Virus record (IMG/VR): IMGVR_UViG_3300020141_000899
Location: 1 to 31,647 of that record
DNA: 31,647 bases
From: a virus
Direction: 5' to 3' (one strand)
The notes under the pieces were generated by a model that worked only from the letters and a program-made list of their open reading frames with translations, did no database searches and was not told the origin of the DNA. Both the position numbers and the translations under genes were made by a program. How positions within the stretch are numbered: position 1 is the first letter of the stretch; each line of letters starts with the position of its first letter. Shown in pieces: positions 29,401-31,647 of this stretch.

Positions 29401-31647
29401 TTGTTGTCAATGTTACTTCTAATACAATTTCTATACCAAATCACTTCTTTGTAACAGGAGAGGAAGTTAGATATATTAACGCAGGTGCAGGAACAACACA
29501 AGCAATTGGAATAGCAGCAACTACTTTTACTGGTGTTGGATTAACTGATAAGTTACCTGATAGTGTCTATGTTGTTAAAGTCGACATAAACAATATTAAA
29601 TTGTCAAGAAGTGCAGAGGATGCTCTTAATATTGTACCAAAAACTTTAGACATTACTAATGTTGGAATTGGAACATTACAAAGATTTATATCAACAAATC
29701 AAAATGCAAAGGTGATTGTTGCACTTGATAATCTTATCCAATCACCAATAGTTTCTACTGCAACTACTACAACATTAGCAACTAATGCGTTTACAACAAG
29801 TGATATAATCTTTTTCAATCAGATTACTTCATTCTTTGGTGGAGATTTAATTAGAATTGGTGATGAAATAATGAGAATTGATGGTGTTGGTATTGGAAGT
29901 ACTAATGCTATTCAAGTTCGTAGACCTCGATTAGGAACATCAATTGCAGGGTATTCAACTGGTGCTTTAGTTACTAAAGTATCTGGTAATTATAATATAG
30001 TTGATAATGTTTTAAATTTTGCAGAAGCTCCTTTTGGAAACATTCCATTAAGTTCTCCCACAAATCGTCCAGACGAAAGAGATTGGGTTGGAATATCAAC
30101 GGGATCATCATTCCAAGGAAGGTCATTTATTAGATCTGGAATTGTAAATTCATTGGATGAAACTTATCATAAGAATTATATTTTTAATGATATATCCTCA
30201 GGGTTTAATGGTATCACCAAAAAATTTACACTAAAATCTAACGGAACTGATGTTGATGGTATTGCAAATAAAAATGCTGTCATTTTGATTAATGATATAT
30301 TCCAAGGTCCTGGAATAACATATGATTATAATCTAACAGAATCTGTGGGAGTTACTACAATTACCTTTACTGGAGCAGCTACATCAGTTGCTTACGATGT
30401 TAATAATGCAAGTATTCCTCGCGGTGGAGTTATAGTTTCTGTTGGATCTACAGAAGGATTTGGATACCAACCATTAGTGTCTGCTGGTGGAACTGCAAAT
30501 GTTTCTATTGCTGGTACTATTTCCACAATTAGCATTGGTAATAGTGGATCTGGGTATCGTTCAGGTGTTCAAATTGTTAAAGTCGGTGTTGCACTTTCTT
30601 CTACTGGTACACCATCTATTGAATTTATTGGAACTGCGACAGTAAGTAATGGTAGTATTGTAAGTATTGCTATTACTAACCCAGGTTCAGGATACACATC
30701 CACAAATCCACCATATGTAATATTTGATGATCCATTATCATACTCAAATCTACCTTTAATTTATAGTTCCGTGTCCTCTGGGGTAGGAACACAAGCAACA
30801 GTAAATGTTGTTGTTGGACAAGGATCAAGTGTAATAGATTTTGAAATAATCAATACTGGATATGGTTATATTGAGGATCAAATTTTAACTGTTCCTATCG
30901 GCGGTCCAACTGGGATACCAACAACAGGATCATCATTTAAAGAATTTAAAATATCCATACAAAAAACCTTTGCAGATAAATTTACCGGATGGTCAATTGG
31001 AGAACTTCAAGTATTAGATAGTTTAGATGATAAATTTGACGGAGAAACAGTTTCTTTTCCAATAACAGTATCTAATAATTTAATTTCTATTCTTTCTTCT
31101 AAAGGATCAAATATTAATGTTCAGGACACCTTATTAATATTCATCAACGATATTTTACAAATTCCTGGTGGTGGATATATCTTCCCAGGTGGAAGTATTA
31201 TTACATTTACCGAACCTCCCAAAATTGGAGATACCTCAAAGATTTTATTCTATCGTGGTAGTGGATCTGTTGATGTTGTAGATGTTGACATTTTGGAAAC
31301 TGTTAAAATTGGTGATGGGTTAACTATTGGTTATGATTCCTCTCTTGGACAGTCTCCAACACTTCAAGAGGAAGAAAGAACGGTTACTAGTATTAATTCT
31401 ACAGATCTTGTAAATACTAATCCATATTTTGGTCCAGGAAATGTTAGTGATGAAACTCTTGAAAGACCTGTGGTATGGTGTAGACAGACTGAGGATAAAA
31501 TTATTAATGAACTACCAATTGGAAAGGATAGAATGCTTTACGAAGCAGCAATTACTCCAACTTCATATTTAATTCAACCAGTTGGAGTTGGAAACACTAT
31601 TCTTCGTGTTGATAATGTAAGACCATTCTTTAATCCAACAAATGAAA
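20490..31647 (+). CDS. Giant virion protein, gp7 position, 3' end outside the window
   Basis: An uninterrupted frame of at least 3,719 codons; residues remain in frame to the window edge. It sits where T4 has gene 7 (baseplate wedge, 1,032 aa), which it may replace; I cannot show sequence homology. Residues 1-250 look conserved: RSQEFQGSPIDLIQNIDKY, then FYRSKGTDESFEILFKVLYGE and RPKEYLFRPSDAQF. Around 1251-1340 lies a YHYH-like domain (GWAYDGNPIYGPYGYS ... TPEYPNGAYVYF). Repeated glycine-rich beta segments with a GSGY or SGIGY core occur near residues 925, 1110, 1150, 1440, 3350 and 3395. They are of the form I..SGSGY..P, typical of fibre- or adhesion-type beta proteins. Codons are strongly AT-rich. 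Likely a large baseplate or tail-associated structural protein; no enzyme activity is shown. Confidence 0.8.
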   Translation, partial: MLEKRIQFSNIVNNQLPSYVREEFPLVSEFLSQYYRSQEFQGSPIDLIQNIDKYIKVDEVTSQAESAILLENISSFDNIIFVDVSSTPTGTNGFPEKYGLLKINDEVITYTGKTFNSFTGCIRGFSGISSYKSQNQPDQLVFSKSESADHSAESTITNLSSLFLKEFLLKIKYQLTPGFENRTLTKDLNNSLFIKQSKDFYRSKGTDESFEILFKVLYGEDASIIRPKEYLFRPSDAQFQVTSDLVVESIEGNPENLINSTLIQEEYLDFSKAYAPITKVEKIISKDAKEYYRLSFDSGYNKDITFDGALYGGFKVHPQTKVIGQYNADSINELKTLDVDSTVGFPNSGELYVTYNDTTRGIIKYESKNINQFFGCSNITGIIEDSTNIGISTYAQNFDNTVKVRITSVIKDFNLIDDTYYLKKDYTSQIKTLGVNSEDVVSNNWFFNISTSYNVESISLIDSTDNTYRVNTKLNHIFRIGDSLKIIDSSGIEKNSTIIDVVSEKSFNIKGQGELLITNLYAVKRNILKPNSSTFPKISVNNANIQNIYKDKDKTIVASTSLPYYNNISLNASSREIIFSGTFNSDTFKITSTTDHGFYTGDLVYYTPEKIVSESFDEDGTIIETAQILSKLFDEGTYFIKRIDSSNIKLAKSKSDIYYSKFVSVDSPVTINSNKLEYYKFKSKTLQSQNLFREISSPINDGAEYPTEPGFTGILINGVEVLNYKSRDIVYYGSLNEIEVTAPGIDYDIINPPILSISDPVGSGATAYCAVRGSLSQIRIVDSGFDYAEIPSIRITGGNGIGAKAYAGMKLVDHQSIFNSEINSEQVSLISNTVGFNTYHKFRNTERIIYDTKGQRGVGGLSTDSSYFVSVQSSTTVKLHNTLGDAISGINTVNLTSHGIGDHEFRSFNKKSILGSVNIENSGSGYQNKKKTVLSSVAGINTSINQINISNHEFESGEIVKYSTNGSIIGGLTNNTEYYLTKVDNNSFNLSVIGTGSVENNFYYSTKQFINLTSIGSGIQSFNYPEISVEIIGNVGISSIGTTTFKAVVQPIFRGEITSVHLESNGSNYGSSEILNYNRQPLITLNSGSGAKVIPIISNGRIIEVLVNSSGSGYNSPPNLTIDGEGFGAVLTPIIENGQLIKVNVIESGIGYLPSTTAINVITTGLLAEFNTKIQSWNVNLFQKNSTIVSDDDGVLSEGINQNFELEYSYLYAPRKLREIVYASDQAGNILYGRKDLIKSGNKEVLSNNHSPIIGWAYDGNPIYGPYGYSTKQGGIISQMRSGYKLDLKSNRPSVSAFPAGFFIQDYSHFEVSDETVLDKNNGRFCVTPEYPNGAYVYFATISNSAADSSGPFAGYKSPVFPYLIGDNFNSKPNEFNFKAASNQNDLDLNQTNFSRNTNPYNLIENGASYAYLDIPNLLNQTVDIKYATPGSVEKINISSGGSGYKIGDKLVFDNEGTDGSNVSAEVERIFGRSVNSISVATTSISNVEFYPITSQGNFLVFSENPHNFTNSDLIVVSGLNTTSSLIEGSYRIGVTTNTIALTAGIGSTATTGIVTYFSVAGNLNYPNIRENDILGIGTEQIKVLNVDARSSRIRALRAINGTVGSSHSVTDVLYENSRKLIINAGFRSQYDYQINREIYFNPIDAVGLGTTSGIGIGVTLIFSNPGVGITQIFIPTRSIYIPNHQLNTGDELIYSTNNGSVIGVSTNGISTSVSLSNQSIVYVARISDDLIGISTFKVGLGTGGTFVGITSQTSGTGILHFTSVGTGENHSFKTTYNGLIGDISKNTVTVSTAQTHGLLNNDTVFIDVNPSISTTFTFKYNDYNRKLLVNPKDFISAGINTVTNTITIIDHKFESGQKVIHTASIPAIGLENNKEYFIFVVDTNNIRLTNTYYDSINVKPNIVGITSASNGTLSNINPPIQVYKNSSVIFDLSDSSLSYTQQSTLYPAFDLKFFNDSNLTKNYNSNSDDQVFEVQKIGTVGVTSDAKVILSVNENTPENLYYNLIPIYDGNLPENKKLITEDREVLSNNEIQILSSQYNGIYNIIVGSSTSFTYDVAKVPEEDLYISGISSIKYETNSSNTNGSISKIKILNRGQNYYSLPQILSVTSGIGTGEILEPSSTSIGKIKSVKINDIGFDFPSDLTIRPSVSIPQVVKVDPLSSFESIGISSFGRGYTSAPKLIVLDGKTDNIVPEIDLKFTLGNNKIEILKNTFGLNNITPTILPIQNSNGVGISSIQYDSITKNVTVVLSVGFSTANSFPFAVNDKVLIENISVGVTSTGKGFNSENYNYQLFTLTSVTENLGGLGGSVTYNLNEFLIGSESPGTFNPNNSSGRIIAQKQFPIFDIVLRKNDYLIGETVTSESFTGTVEDWDSKLDFIKILSKDNFKVGEIIKGSSSKTQGVTSSIDRFDAFFNLAATSKFINGWKSDAGVLNDNLQRIQDSFYYQNFSYSIKSRVSFDTWNDVVSTLNHTTGFVKFSDYQLESNLSVEDSNSLTINLPSDLTSVEVISDIISVVNLNCVYDFDLVRENSLQIGSQIFSDEIIFSNRILTDYAESIGNRVLSIDDIRSQFNSNPRPTRFSEVHRFNLADVRSQKYITYIRDKRFVGERQLLLVTTLRDDAGNGYLNQYARVENTYDMGSFDFAIDGSEGVLLFYPTKFSVNDFDVTTLSYNINDNLSGIGSTNFGGIVDIKSNSVLVSSGPTTIVSIANTYRSTKILVSILSDNQQYEFDELTVIHDGTNVEFLEYGQLTTHSFDSYSSSGLGTYYSYLSGSELKVDFTPNVGIAVTINTIQVAFGSTTSVGIGTYDMKHARLEGRSTSIASTSTPSPIIISEYPDIYDGAYFIIQVSDNTNNVHQISEVALIDDGTDVYITEYANVDTLSGLGTIGAQKTSSVVDLTFTPLPNIDVDVKVYLNALRYEDDEKDIIDFINSEIQTDYGTYEGTDVDIKRAFNLTHKNDPIFERYFAGDSSVVVNVTSNTISIPNHFFVTGEEVRYINAGAGTTQAIGIAATTFTGVGLTDKLPDSVYVVKVDINNIKLSRSAEDALNIVPKTLDITNVGIGTLQRFISTNQNAKVIVALDNLIQSPIVSTATTTTLATNAFTTSDIIFFNQITSFFGGDLIRIGDEIMRIDGVGIGSTNAIQVRRPRLGTSIAGYSTGALVTKVSGNYNIVDNVLNFAEAPFGNIPLSSPTNRPDERDWVGISTGSSFQGRSFIRSGIVNSLDETYHKNYIFNDISSGFNGITKKFTLKSNGTDVDGIANKNAVILINDIFQGPGITYDYNLTESVGVTTITFTGAATSVAYDVNNASIPRGGVIVSVGSTEGFGYQPLVSAGGTANVSIAGTISTISIGNSGSGYRSGVQIVKVGVALSSTGTPSIEFIGTATVSNGSIVSIAITNPGSGYTSTNPPYVIFDDPLSYSNLPLIYSSVSSGVGTQATVNVVVGQGSSVIDFEIINTGYGYIEDQILTVPIGGPTGIPTTGSSFKEFKISIQKTFADKFTGWSIGELQVLDSLDDKFDGETVSFPITVSNNLISILSSKGSNINVQDTLLIFINDILQIPGGGYIFPGGSIITFTEPPKIGDTSKILFYRGSGSVDVVDVDILETVKIGDGLTIGYDSSLGQSPTLQEEERTVTSINSTDLVNTNPYFGPGNVSDETLERPVVWCRQTEDKIINELPIGKDRMLYEAAITPTSYLIQPVGVGNTILRVDNVRPFFNPTNE

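Overview
The window looks like part of an AT-rich, T4-like cyanophage (cyanomyovirus) genome. The main evidence is the baseplate order gp25, gp6, then a giant virion gene. NATAAATA late-promoter-like boxes, many tiny tightly packed genes of cyanophage type, and TTTTCCACA boxes resembling the cyanobacterial DnaA box point the same way. Every gene I accept is on the + strand. No tRNA or CRISPR array was seen.

Region 1 (1-7.4 kb) is a DNA restriction/modification and helicase island. It starts with a DEAD/DEAH helicase, an NPPY-type N6-adenine methyltransferase half with a degraded SAM site, an Mrr-like PD-(D/E)XK nuclease, and a small protein carrying the intact methyltransferase motifs X and I. 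Together these look like a Type I/ISP-like restriction enzyme split over four genes. Two small genes and a second, paralogous helicase follow. Then comes an overlapping pair, a putative restriction endonuclease and a DPPY methyltransferase, which looks like a compact Type II system.

Region 2 (7.4-15.1 kb) is an early-type accessory region: a KxDG nucleotidyltransferase-like protein, a secreted glycine-rich protein and about twenty tiny unknown genes. Regions 1 and 2 are punctuated by 13 same-orientation copies of a roughly 40-bp promoter-like cassette (TTAGGA, 16 bp, TATAGT). Each copy separates gene modules and often contains the stop codon of the gene before it. Within region 2, two stretches without confident genes stand out. 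12629-13136 holds a terminator with a competing upstream arm, an AT-rich tract and three phased DnaA-like boxes. 13311-13739 holds a late-promoter-like box and a terminator enclosing about 295 nt without an ORF, a candidate noncoding RNA.

Region 3 (15.2-31.6 kb) is the conserved late region. It has small phage genes, a free-standing HNH endonuclease, a glycosyltransferase-like protein, small basic and acidic proteins, and the baseplate genes gp25 and gp6. A giant open reading frame (at least 3,719 codons, running off the window) sits where T4 has gene 7. It contains a YHYH-like domain and repeated GSGY-type segments.

Inferred logic: host-like promoters drive the accessory modules early, each module being an independent unit, while NATAAATA promoters drive the baseplate genes and possibly the noncoding RNA late. 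All functions are read from motifs; nothing was searched against databases.
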